From: Methylobacter tundripaludum SV96
Lineage (GTDB): Bacteria; Pseudomonadota; Gammaproteobacteria; Methylococcales; Methylomonadaceae
Assembly: GCF_000190755.2 (NCBI RefSeq)
Contig: NZ_JH109153.1
Location: forward strand, 867,872-931,871
DNA: 64,000 bases
Reading direction: 5' to 3'
Made by a program: the position numbers and the translations under genes. Below the pieces are notes generated by a model. The model was not told where the DNA came from, ran no database searches, and worked only from the letters and a program-made list of their open reading frames with translations. Numbering within the stretch: position 1 is the stretch's first letter; the number at the start of each line of letters is the position of its first letter. This document shows positions 55,433 through 64,000 of the stretch, in pieces.

Positions 55433-55546
55433 TCCACGAAAAGCACAAAAAGCACGAAAATATTTGTGCGGATCCCCAAGCCCCAGCGTTGAGGATCAGC
55501 GTAAAAGTATATTGGTTTATTTCCTGTCTTTCGTGCTTTTCGTGGA
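55433..55546. repeat. Dispersed CACGAAAAGCAC-type inverted repeat, copy 2
   Basis: TCCACGAAAAGCAC (55433-55446) is perfectly complementary to 55533-55546. It fills the convergent gap between the UMF1-type gene and lplT, and could act as a bidirectional transcription end. Confidence 0.6.
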
Positions 55547-56716
55547 CTAATCGCCGTTTTTAGACTGATTATCCGGCAGGTGCAGCGATACCAGAAAAGT
55601 CGCCATAAAAACCAGCATCCCCAGACTCAGCATGGACAGAACGGGATCGGCATGCTGCGAGACGGCATAGGTATAGCTGCCCACCGCGGCCAACATGGTG
55701 AGATTCTGGAAAAAACCCTGCAAAGCGACAGCGCTGCCGCTGCCGATGCTCTGTTGCCCCAGTTCCTGCAAGGCGGCGTTGACGGGGACGATAAACATCC
55801 CGCCCATTACGCCGATGAAAAACAGCATAAACCGGGCCGGCCAGATGCTGTCGGTCAGACTCAGCCCAAAAATAAACAACGCCATTAAATAAGCGGGTAA
55901 TCTGGCGCGGCGTAAATGTTCAAGCGGAATGAGTCCCGGCACCAAGGCCGATCCGGCGATGATGCCGATAGCGATGAATAAGGTAAGTTCCGCAATTTCG
56001 GACGCATTTTTTGACAATAAAATCAGCGGCGCCCAGGCCACAATAATCACTCTTAACGTTGCCGCAGCGGCCCAGAATAAAGAGCCACCGAGAATGGCAA
56101 AGCGTGATCGCGGCGTAGAAAAAAACAGGCCTATTTCCCGCCAAAACATCGGCAATGCCGAACCGGGAGCGGTTTTTTTGGCAATGCTCGCCGGTAAAAA
56201 CAGCGTAGTCAATGCGGAGATTATAAAAATGACGATGGTGCCGATTAACGCCCACGTTATCGAATAATCCGCGACCTTGGCGCCTATCATCATGCCCAGT
56301 AAAATAGCCAGGATGGTGGAACCTTCAATCCAGCTGTTCGCTTTCACCAGAAATTCATGCCCTGCCAGCTCAGGCAGGATGCCGTATTTAGCCGGACTGT
56401 AAATGGCCGCGCCGACACCGACCACGCAATAAGCAATCAACGGTTCCACATTGCACAGCAATAATCCTGCACCCGCCGCTTTAATTAGATTGCCGATAAT
56501 CAACACCCTGGATTTGGGATGATTATCGGCAAACCCGCCCACCCACGGAGCAAGTAATACAAAGGCAACCAGAAACGCACTTTGCAAAGCCGGAACGTAC
56601 CAACTTGCCAGTTGTGCAGATTGCATCACCATGGCAATCACTGTGAACAAAATAGCGTTATCGGCAAATGCGGATAGGAACTGGGCGATCAGTAACGGAT
56701 AGATTTGTTTGTTCAT
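55547..56716 (-). CDS. lplT: Lysophospholipid transporter LplT
   Basis: 389 residues of the MFS fold with about 12 TM. It starts MNKQIYPLLIAQFLSAFADN and contains YSPAKYGILPEL and SWIEGSTILAILLG, typical of LplT. LplT flips lysophospholipids from the outer to the inner leaflet of the inner membrane so that Aas can reacylate them. It lies downstream of aas on the same strand; in many bacteria the two are adjacent or fused. Confidence 0.93.
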   Translation of the reverse strand: MNKQIYPLLIAQFLSAFADNAILFTVIAMVMQSAQLASWYVPALQSAFLVAFVLLAPWVGGFADNHPKSRVLIIGNLIKAAGAGLLLCNVEPLIAYCVVGVGAAIYSPAKYGILPELAGHEFLVKANSWIEGSTILAILLGMMIGAKVADYSITWALIGTIVIFIISALTTLFLPASIAKKTAPGSALPMFWREIGLFFSTPRSRFAILGGSLFWAAAATLRVIIVAWAPLILLSKNASEIAELTLFIAIGIIAGSALVPGLIPLEHLRRARLPAYLMALFIFGLSLTDSIWPARFMLFFIGVMGGMFIVPVNAALQELGQQSIGSGSAVALQGFFQNLTMLAAVGSYTYAVSQHADPVLSMLSLGMLVFMATFLVSLHLPDNQSKNGD

Positions 56717-56819
56717 AATTATTTAAGGCAAAAGGCGAAGGACGAAGGGCAAAAAATACTTGCATTGCGGTTTAAGGCCGTTTCCATGAAAGAACATACC
56801 CGAATTACGCATTATTTTC

Positions 56820-56870
56820 TCACCACGAAGAAAAAACATAAACTTCGTGTCCTTCGTGTCTTCGTGGTGA
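56820..56870. repeat. Dispersed CACGAAG-type inverted repeat, copy 3
   Basis: TCACCACGAAG (56820-56830) pairs with CTTCGTGGTGA (56860-56870), with further CTTCGTGTC units between. It lies between aas and lplT and is related to the copies at 45481 and 55433. Confidence 0.6.
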
Positions 56871-56939
56871 ATAAAAAATAAATTATACGAGGTATATTCT
56901 TTACCGGACATCGCCTAAGAATTTAGCCTTTAGCCTCTT

Positions 56940-59081
56940 TTATGCCTTGCCGGCCGCCAGTTCCGTCACTGCAATATAATTGGTTTTACCGGTCGCCATC
57001 ACCGGAATCGCATCAACGATCAAAATCTTCTTGGGCAGGAGGATAAGAGCCACACCTTTAGATGCCGCCGCCAAGTCATTAACGGTCGCCTGTTTATGGG
57101 TGGTGAGCAAAATAACCTGTTCGCCTTTTTTTGCATCCGGCAGGCTGATTGCAGCGTGATGCGCATCCGGCCAAGCATTGGTCGCCATCTGCTCTACGGC
57201 GGTTAATGAGACCATTTCGCCGCTGACTTTGGCAAAACGTTTGCTGCGGCCGCGTATGCTGAGAAAGCCTTCATTATCGACATGCACAATATCGCCGGTG
57301 TCGTACCAGCCTTCGCCATAGATTGATTTGGGCGGCACCAGCTTGCCCGGATTGTCGGCCAGCAGGTAACCCAACATGATATTGGGCCCGCTGACGTGCA
57401 GCCTGCCCGCTTCTTCAATACCTTCGACCGGCTCCAGCTTGTAGCCCATAGACGGCATAAACCGGCCTACAGTGCCTGCTTTAAAATCCATCGGCGTATT
57501 GACCGAGGCGATAGGCGTCGTTTCGGTGGCGCCATAACCTTCCAGTATGCGTATGCCGAATTTATCCGCCCAAAGCTGGCGAGTGGTTTCCTGCAATTTT
57601 TCCGCACCGGCAACCACATAACGCATATTGAAAAAATCATAGGCGTGGGCTTTTTTGGCATAACCGGCTAAAAAGGTATTGGTCCCAAACATGATGGTGG
57701 CGCTGATTTCATAAGCGATTTCGGGAATGACCGCAAAATGTAACGGGGTCGGATAGAAAAAGGTCGTCATGCCATGCAGTATCGGCAGCATAGTGCCGAC
57801 GGTAAAGCCGAAGGAATGGAACATCGGCAGGAAGTTGAGCACCACATCCCGAGCCGTAAAATTGATCCGGGCTTCCAATTGCTTAAGATTGGACAGGATA
57901 TTGGCGTGGGACAATACCACGCCTTTGGGCGTGCCTTCGGAACCGGAGGTAAATAAAACCACCGCCGGACTGTCAGGGCTGTATTGGGTGTGTTTGTACC
58001 AGATATTAACGGTTTTGCATTGCACCAGCGCCTTGAATTTATCCCATCCGGACAGGCGCGCGGCCAAGTCTTCCAGATAAACCAGCCTGACCTGTTCGCC
58101 CAAGTGATCGGCTTCCGCGCTTAACTTGCCCATCTCGATAAAGCGGCGGGAAGTTAACACGGTTTTGACTTGCGCCGTGTTACACGCGGAAACCATACCG
58201 GCTGATCCGGTTGAATAATTCAACATGGCCGGTACCCGGCCATAAAGTTGCAAGCCCAAAATAACCGACAGGGTTTTGGTCGAATTGGGTAAAAAAACCC
58301 CGATATTTTCCCCCTCGACCGTCGTCGTTTTTAGGGCGTTGCCAATGGCAATGGTGCGTGTAATCAAGTTGTCGTAGGATAACGGAATGCGCTCCAGATC
58401 GTTGGCAACCGTATGCTTGCCGCCGTGTATCTTGCGTGCTTCAAGCAGGCTGGCGAAAATGGTTTGCCGGTAATGACTGGTGGCAAACATCATTTCAGTC
58501 ATAATATCCGCCAAAATGTGTCCGCTGTATTTACGCCGGTTTTTACCTCTTAATTCAGGAGGAGGCGAAACGAAAGTATGGGGCAAAATCTGAATAGTGA
58601 TTTTGGGGAATAAACGCAAGCGGACGATATTGCGCAGCCTGGAAAAATGCGTATATTCGGCGCCCTCAATCCGTACCGGCAATATGGCCGCTTCGGACTT
58701 ATCGGCGACCATGCCGGTGCCGTCGTAAATTTTCATCAACGAGCCGGTTACGGTAATGCGACCTTCAGGAAAAATAACGATGCGGGTGTCTTGCTGTAAA
58801 TGATGAATCAAATCCTTCAACGATATAGGATGGGTCGGATCCATTGGAAATACGCGGGATAACACCAAAAAAGGCTTCAACCACCAGCGCTCGGAAATCT
58901 GGGTATTGATCGCAAAAGTGACGTCATCGGGTAAAAACACACCCAGCAATAACGGATCCAGAAAGGACGTGTGATTGGATATAATCAGGACACGTTTTCC
59001 GGCTTTTTTGTAGTTGTCCAGCCCTTTGATTTCAACCTTGTAAATCAAGGTCAGCAGCCAGCGTAAAGTTTTTTTCAGCAT
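56940..59081 (-). CDS. aas: Bifunctional acyl-ACP:lysophospholipid acyltransferase/acyl-ACP synthetase
   Basis: 713 residues from ATG 59081 (MLKKTLRWLLTLIYKVEIKG), preceded by GGAGGAA; longer starts add 39 unrelated residues. The N-terminal acyltransferase has the H-x4-D motif in NHTSFLDPLLLG and FPEGRITVTGS. The C-terminal acyl-AMP ligase has VVLFTSGSEGTPKGVVLSH and YDTGDIVHVD. It reacylates 2-acyl-lysophospholipids at the inner membrane, working with LplT encoded next to it. Length equals E. coli Aas (719). Confidence 0.94.
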   Translation of the reverse strand: MLKKTLRWLLTLIYKVEIKGLDNYKKAGKRVLIISNHTSFLDPLLLGVFLPDDVTFAINTQISERWWLKPFLVLSRVFPMDPTHPISLKDLIHHLQQDTRIVIFPEGRITVTGSLMKIYDGTGMVADKSEAAILPVRIEGAEYTHFSRLRNIVRLRLFPKITIQILPHTFVSPPPELRGKNRRKYSGHILADIMTEMMFATSHYRQTIFASLLEARKIHGGKHTVANDLERIPLSYDNLITRTIAIGNALKTTTVEGENIGVFLPNSTKTLSVILGLQLYGRVPAMLNYSTGSAGMVSACNTAQVKTVLTSRRFIEMGKLSAEADHLGEQVRLVYLEDLAARLSGWDKFKALVQCKTVNIWYKHTQYSPDSPAVVLFTSGSEGTPKGVVLSHANILSNLKQLEARINFTARDVVLNFLPMFHSFGFTVGTMLPILHGMTTFFYPTPLHFAVIPEIAYEISATIMFGTNTFLAGYAKKAHAYDFFNMRYVVAGAEKLQETTRQLWADKFGIRILEGYGATETTPIASVNTPMDFKAGTVGRFMPSMGYKLEPVEGIEEAGRLHVSGPNIMLGYLLADNPGKLVPPKSIYGEGWYDTGDIVHVDNEGFLSIRGRSKRFAKVSGEMVSLTAVEQMATNAWPDAHHAAISLPDAKKGEQVILLTTHKQATVNDLAAASKGVALILLPKKILIVDAIPVMATGKTNYIAVTELAAGKA

Positions 59082-59376
59082 TAAGGTTCCTCCTTGCGCC
59101 ATTTTAGCAGATGTTTTATTTAATTTTGGAACACTAAAGTCCCAAGTAATGTTTTTTGACTCATGCGCTTGCCTCTCGGCTGCAAATGCATAGTTCAATT
59201 CCCGGCTGTCAACAAATCCATTTCTTCAAAAATTCCAGATTATGCCCCTTATGTTTCCGTCATTATATTTACCGGTTGTTACAGCATGTCGCATAGGTTG
59301 GGAAAAAATCGCCAGACAGCGTTATAATGTTTCATTTAAAAATCCCCAGCTGTTGCAAAGCTAAAGTCGTCAGCCA

Positions 59377-62300
59377 ATGAAAATACTCAATATTCATTTC
59401 AAAAATATCAACTCATTGGAAGGCGAGAGCCGGATCGATTTTGAACAATCGCCTTTTTCGGATACCGGTGTTTTTGCCATTACCGGTCCTAACGGCTCGG
59501 GAAAATCCAGTATCTTAGATGCCATTACGCTGGGCTTGTACGGCGAGACTTTTCGTTTTGACCGTCCTGCCGGACATGTGATGACCCAACATACGGCCGA
59601 GTGTTTTTCGGAAATTGAATTTACCCTGAACAAGGTGAAATACCGGTCCAGCTGGCATGCGCAACGGCGTGATGCGAATCCCGAGAGCGAATTAACGCCG
59701 CCCGAAATGAAGTTGACCCGTTTGAGCGACGACGAAGTGCTGGCGACCACGGCCCAGCAGGTCTGCGCGCGAATTACCGAAATTACCGGGATGAATTTCC
59801 GTAACTTCACCCGCTCGATACTGTTGGCCCAGGGCGATTTTGCCGCATTCCTCAACGCGCTGGACAATGAGCGCATGGACATTCTGGAAAAAATCATCAG
59901 CGTCGATATTTATGAAGACTATAGAAACGAAGTCAATGAAAAAGCCACTGAGGCGCAACAACGCCTGGATTATTTAAAGCAGGACTTATCGGTTATACCG
60001 ATCATGGAACCGGGAAAGCTGGAAGCCTGCGAACATGATTTGATCGACTTTACCGATCAAACGACCGAGTTGCGGGAGGAACAAAGCGACCTGAAGCAGC
60101 AGCAAGCCTCGCTGCAAAATGTGTTGACCCTGCAAAGCAGGATTGCCGACCAGGAAAAAAACCTACAGCAAACCAAATCGCTATCGGAAAGCGAGCGGCA
60201 AAAACTGGATCAGCTGACTACGGCCCAGGACGCACTGCTGTTTAAAGATGACTTGGAAGCGATTAAGGAAAAAAATAAAGAAATTCATCAGGATAAAGCA
60301 ATTCTCACGGATTTTCGCGGCGAACTTAAGCAGATACAAGACCATATCGGCGCCGATAAAACGGCTCCGGATGGATTGCCCCATAAATCGGTAACCGAAC
60401 AAGGGCAAATCCTATCCGAAATCAGGGCCCAGGTAGGTCAGCTTAATGCTCAGCGACAATCGGAATCAGACTTATGGCAATCGTTAGGCATGCAGATTGA
60501 TGATAAAACATCCAATCTTGCCAATGTGTCGAAATGGCTGGAAGAGCATGTCGCGGATGAATCTTTGCTGGCAAGCTTTCCTGAAACAGGCCGGTTAAAA
60601 AACCTCCGGGCTGAACTGGTCGAGCTGAAAGAAAAACAGAAAACATTCACCAAATGGTCCAAAAATACGACCGCATCGCTGAAAAACAACACCTCCGCCA
60701 TTGCGCAGGAAAATAAAAGAATTGCCGATTTAAAACACCAATTACCGCTGGCAAAAAAGGCGCTGGAAGAACTGGCGCAGGGCAAGAATCTGGCTGAACT
60801 TGAGGAGTTTCAACAAGAGCAACAAGAGCGGGTTAAGGATTTTCGGGCGCTCTATACCTTGGCTGTAACTTACCAAAAACTGACCAAAAGCGGTTTTAGC
60901 TTTTTCGGCATCTTTGGTCGTAAAGAGCAGCCGAATCATGATATTGAGGAACTGGAGTCCAAACTTGCGGCGTTAAAACAGGAAACAAGCCGGGAAGAAA
61001 ATATTAAACTGACGCTGGAAACGGCTGTGTTCCGTGAAACGTTGCTTAGAAAAATGGCCGCGGACCGGCCGCATCTGGTCGATGGCGAACCTTGTTTTTT
61101 ATGCGGTGCGTTGAAGCATCCCTATGCCCAGCATCCACCGAAAGAGGCCAACTCCCAGCAGGCCTTAGCGGATCAAAAGGCGAAAATAAAGACCTTAATG
61201 GCAGCAGCCACCAAGCTGGAACAACAGCTTAAAGCAACTCGAAAACAGGCGGAAAAAAATCAGGCCAATCAGACAGAGCAGGTCAGGATCAAATCCCAAT
61301 GGCAAACCTTGTCTAACCGGCTTAACACGGCCAGTGAAGACCTGAAAATCAATAAATTAGGGTTGCTGCAACACCGCTTAAATACCGAAATAAGTGAATT
61401 AAAAACCATTACCGCCGTGGTCGCCGATTATCGGAAAAAACAGTCCGGCATCGAACAACTGGAAGCCTTGATCGCCAAGGGCGAAGCCACCGCTGAACGC
61501 TTACAGCTAAACTCCCGGCAACTGGATGCCGAATGGCGGGAACGCCCCAAGGAAGAGATCGATTACGATGCCGCATTGGCGACCTGCCGGCAGGAAGAGC
61601 AGCAACTGGCCGACAAGGTACTGGCACAACTAGCCTTGCTGGGCGAAAAGATGCCCGCTAAAGGCAAAGAAGACGCCTTGTTCGACCGGCTGAATGCGCG
61701 TCGCCAGGATTATCAAAGCTACGCATTCCGTCAAAAAAGCTTAGCCGAGGAACTGGAAGTATTGAAGGCAAAAGCGGAGCATTGCCAGGTTGAAATAACG
61801 GCATGCAACGAAAAACTTGAGCGTTACAACCAACAATTGCAAAGCGAAGAAATCGTCGGCCTGCATTTGGCATTGATCGAAAAGCAAAAACTGATTGCCG
61901 ACAAGGAACAGCTTATTGCCAAACAGGAAGCCGAGCTCGACCTGTTGAAACGGGCCTTGCAAGACAAAATGCAGGGAACGCAATTTACCAGCCTGCATGA
62001 GCTGACTGAAGTGCTGGAGCTGCTGCAACATCAGCCGGAACTGGAGCGGCATCTGGCCGAATTGGAACAGGAGATTGACGCCAAAACCATAGACCTGGAA
62101 AAAAGCCGACTTGAGCTGGAGGCTGAAAATGCGCTGGTTGCAACGGAACTAAGCCCGGAACAGCTGGATGCCCAGCTGAAAAGCGTGACCGAGAAACTGG
62201 CAATAGCTGGCCTGGAAACGCAACGTCTGGAACAGTTGTTGAACGAGCAAAAACAACTGAAACAGAAGGCCGATGCAATCCTGATTCAATTACAGGATCA

Positions 62301-62820
62301 AGAGGAAATTGCCCGTCTGTGCGGCGCCGAAGCCGCTCAACTAGCCGAGGAAAGCGGCATGGCTTTTCGTCGTCGGGTTCAACAACGGGTCGCCGATCGG
62401 CTATTGTCCCAAACCAATGCCGTGCTGGAAAAAGTCAGCGGCCGTTATTATCTCCGGCAAATGCCCAGCGATCAGGGTTTGGCGTTGGAAGTTGAAGATA
62501 CTTATCAAGACAATGCGCGCCGACTGCCCAAGACTTTGTCCGGCGGCGAGAGTTTTGTGGTGAGCCTGGCGCTGGCGCTGGGACTTTCGGAATTGGCCAA
62601 TAACGGCAAGTCCGTGGATTCGTTATTTCTCGATGAAGGCTTTGGTAACCTGGACTCGGAAACGCTTTACACGGTCATCAGCACCCTGGAAGGCTTGCAA
62701 ACCCACGGCAAAACCGTCGGTGTTATTTCTCATGTTGAAGGTGTGCAAAAGCGCTTTAAAGCCCAGCTGCAAGTCGTCAAGAAACCTAATGGCATGGGGA
62801 TGTTGAAGCAGGTGTCATAA
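59377..62820 (+). CDS. sbcC: Exonuclease subunit SbcC-like ATPase
   Basis: 1147 residues. SMC/Rad50-like: Walker A ITGPNGSGKSSILDAITLGL, a conserved NFTRSILLAQGDFAAFL Q-loop segment, long coiled coils around a zinc hook (PCFLCG, residues about 572-577), then signature LSGGESFVVSLALALGLS and Walker B SLFLDEGFGNLDSE. With SbcD it cleaves hairpins and DNA ends. No sbcD-like gene is within the window on either side, which is unusual, because sbcD normally precedes sbcC. SbcC could cut the large palindromes of the prophage, a point of interest only. Confidence 0.92.
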   Translation: MKILNIHFKNINSLEGESRIDFEQSPFSDTGVFAITGPNGSGKSSILDAITLGLYGETFRFDRPAGHVMTQHTAECFSEIEFTLNKVKYRSSWHAQRRDANPESELTPPEMKLTRLSDDEVLATTAQQVCARITEITGMNFRNFTRSILLAQGDFAAFLNALDNERMDILEKIISVDIYEDYRNEVNEKATEAQQRLDYLKQDLSVIPIMEPGKLEACEHDLIDFTDQTTELREEQSDLKQQQASLQNVLTLQSRIADQEKNLQQTKSLSESERQKLDQLTTAQDALLFKDDLEAIKEKNKEIHQDKAILTDFRGELKQIQDHIGADKTAPDGLPHKSVTEQGQILSEIRAQVGQLNAQRQSESDLWQSLGMQIDDKTSNLANVSKWLEEHVADESLLASFPETGRLKNLRAELVELKEKQKTFTKWSKNTTASLKNNTSAIAQENKRIADLKHQLPLAKKALEELAQGKNLAELEEFQQEQQERVKDFRALYTLAVTYQKLTKSGFSFFGIFGRKEQPNHDIEELESKLAALKQETSREENIKLTLETAVFRETLLRKMAADRPHLVDGEPCFLCGALKHPYAQHPPKEANSQQALADQKAKIKTLMAAATKLEQQLKATRKQAEKNQANQTEQVRIKSQWQTLSNRLNTASEDLKINKLGLLQHRLNTEISELKTITAVVADYRKKQSGIEQLEALIAKGEATAERLQLNSRQLDAEWRERPKEEIDYDAALATCRQEEQQLADKVLAQLALLGEKMPAKGKEDALFDRLNARRQDYQSYAFRQKSLAEELEVLKAKAEHCQVEITACNEKLERYNQQLQSEEIVGLHLALIEKQKLIADKEQLIAKQEAELDLLKRALQDKMQGTQFTSLHELTEVLELLQHQPELERHLAELEQEIDAKTIDLEKSRLELEAENALVATELSPEQLDAQLKSVTEKLAIAGLETQRLEQLLNEQKQLKQKADAILIQLQDQEEIARLCGAEAAQLAEESGMAFRRRVQQRVADRLLSQTNAVLEKVSGRYYLRQMPSDQGLALEVEDTYQDNARRLPKTLSGGESFVVSLALALGLSELANNGKSVDSLFLDEGFGNLDSETLYTVISTLEGLQTHGKTVGVISHVEGVQKRFKAQLQVVKKPNGMGMLKQVS

Positions 62821-62904
62821 GCTTGCTCAACACAGCAGGACCCAGTATTGACTCCCCTGCTTTATCATGCCCTGAAATCGGCTGGAGCTAATCTGTCCAA
62901 ATCA

Positions 62905-64000
62905 TCACGCAAAATAAACACCCCATTTCATGCCGCCCAGCGCTTCGCTCTTTTTGCCTTCCAATAATCCGCCCAATAATCCGACTAATTCGTAGACGAC
63001 GGCCATGCCGATACCGTGCCCATGAATATTTTCGTCGGCGCGGACGCCTCTTTTTAAAATTTCCGCCAGTTTTCCGGCAGGGATTCCCGGCCCGTCGTCT
63101 TCAATCTCCAGCAACACCGCAAAATTCCGCCTGCCTTTGCGCGCATTCAGGGTAACGCTGACTTTGACCGTGCTACGACACCACTTGCAGGCGTTATCCA
63201 TCAGGTTCCCGGCTATTTCGTACAGGTCGCCTTCGTCATAATAAATCAGGCTTTGTTCCGGCACAGCCATATCGAAACGGATGTTTTTATCGATATAAAC
63301 CTTACCCAGCGACGCGCTTATTTTTTTGATAATCAGCGACAAATCCACGGCGCCGGTGGTTTTATGTTCGCCCTTTGCCGCTGCCCGTTGTAATTGATAC
63401 TCGACGATTTCATCCATACGGAAAATCTGTTCCTTTACCGTCTCCTTGTTTACGCTGAAAGATTCGGCGCAGCCGCGCAATATCGACAGCGGCGTTTTCA
63501 GGCTGTGCGCCAGATCCGCCAAGGCATTGCGATAACGTTCCAGATGCGCCCGCTCACTGTTGATGAAGGCGTTAAGATTACCGGCAAGACTTTCCAGTTC
63601 CGTTGCATAGTCGCCGTCTAAATGGGTTTTGCGCCCCTTTTCTATCGCCTCAAGATCTTTCACGATAATCCGCAAAGGCTTTATGCTCCAGCGCAACAAG
63701 GCCAGTTGAATAAATATCAGCACCAGGCCTAGAGCCAATAACCAGACTCTTAAGGTTTCTCTAAACCGCTCCACCTGATTGCTGACGAACTGGGCATCTT
63801 CAGTTACGGTAAAGATATATTCGCGTTCTACACCGACTACATTTTTCCAGATGACCGCGTAATGCAATGCGTAACGCCCGTGTTCAGCCAACAAAAATGC
63901 GGAATTGCCCGCGCTTAATTCCGGCGGGGGCGTTACATTAAGTCCGATAGCCGACGGCGAACGCCATACCAGATTTTTTTTTGCCGAGTGTATAAAACCG
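62905..64000 (-). CDS. PhoQ-like sensor histidine kinase (5' end outside the window)
   Basis: The frame stays open to the right edge, so the start is outside. The visible 365 codons comprise a periplasmic part ending with LVWRSPSAIGL and an EREYIFTVTEDAQF segment. A TM (WLLALGLVLIFIQLALLRW), HAMP-like linker, phosphoacceptor AHSLKTPLSILRG and ATPase motifs NLMDNACKW (N box), DDGPGIP (G1) and GHGIGMAVV (G2) follow. It would be encoded after a response regulator (phoP-like) beyond the edge. PhoQ-type sensors respond to Mg2+ or membrane stress; the ligand here is unproven. Confidence 0.88.
   Translation of the reverse strand, partial: GFIHSAKKNLVWRSPSAIGLNVTPPPELSAGNSAFLLAEHGRYALHYAVIWKNVVGVEREYIFTVTEDAQFVSNQVERFRETLRVWLLALGLVLIFIQLALLRWSIKPLRIIVKDLEAIEKGRKTHLDGDYATELESLAGNLNAFINSERAHLERYRNALADLAHSLKTPLSILRGCAESFSVNKETVKEQIFRMDEIVEYQLQRAAAKGEHKTTGAVDLSLIIKKISASLGKVYIDKNIRFDMAVPEQSLIYYDEGDLYEIAGNLMDNACKWCRSTVKVSVTLNARKGRRNFAVLLEIEDDGPGIPAGKLAEILKRGVRADENIHGHGIGMAVVYELVGLLGGLLEGKKSEALGGMKWGVYFA

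Overview
The window looks like chromosomal DNA from a gammaproteobacterium of moderate GC. The evidence is the conserved block thrS-infC-rpmI-rplT-pheS-pheT-ihfA-merR, the divergent orn / M48 peptidase-rsgA arrangement, and an lplT-aas pair. Dispersed hairpin repeats and a very long fused flavoprotein of a type I associate with methanotrophs hint at Methylococcales. That family-level placement is inference and was not tested.

Layout. 1-9950 is housekeeping: the 3' part of topA, tsaC, serS, crcB, orn, an M48 peptidase and rsgA. One AT-richer OLD-type ATPase/nuclease gene (3195-4886) interrupts it and looks horizontally acquired. 10105-16013 holds a PhoD-like phosphatase and a 1230-residue fused FAD/Fe-S oxidoreductase. 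16119-23837 runs from tRNA-Val through the translation operon to tRNA-Pro(GGG). infC in this operon can only start at a rare AUC codon.

23790-36377 is the most notable region: an apparently complete, integrated filamentous phage (inovirus) of about 12.5 kb, bounded by a 54-bp perfect direct repeat of the tRNA-Pro 3' end. Its gene order resembles Pseudomonas Pf phages. A repressor diverges from a XisF-like regulator. Leftward from there come small early genes, an ssDNA-binding protein, a major coat protein with signal peptide and its terminator, a TspB-like adsorption protein, a DUF2523-like minor coat protein and a Zot/pI ATPase. A strongly inverted-repeat non-coding region follows, then the replication initiator, small zinc-binding proteins, an excisionase-like protein and the integrase next to the tRNA. 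On the repressor side it carries an unknown membrane-anchored protein and a HicAB toxin-antitoxin pair.

36623-38457 has a frameshifted ImmA/IrrE peptidase, an unknown membrane protein and a UDGb-type uracil-DNA glycosylase. 38618-42907 is a leftward cluster: NUDIX, Nif3/YbgI, a P1B-type ATPase with a TPCPL motif, a VIT/CCC1 transporter and a GIY-YIG protein. 43179-45473 has a beta-carbonic anhydrase diverging from a LysR regulator, then a TetR regulator. 45561-52183 holds two tandem paralogous GGDEF-EAL proteins with different sensors: MASE1 in one, and in the other a domain that keeps every ethylene-binding residue of plant ETR1. The right end has an IS982-type element with a split transposase, a UMF1-type MFS transporter, lplT-aas for lysophospholipid uptake and reacylation, sbcC without an adjacent sbcD, and a PhoQ-like histidine kinase cut by the window edge.

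Hairpin and inverted-repeat elements of several families sit in many of the intergenic gaps.
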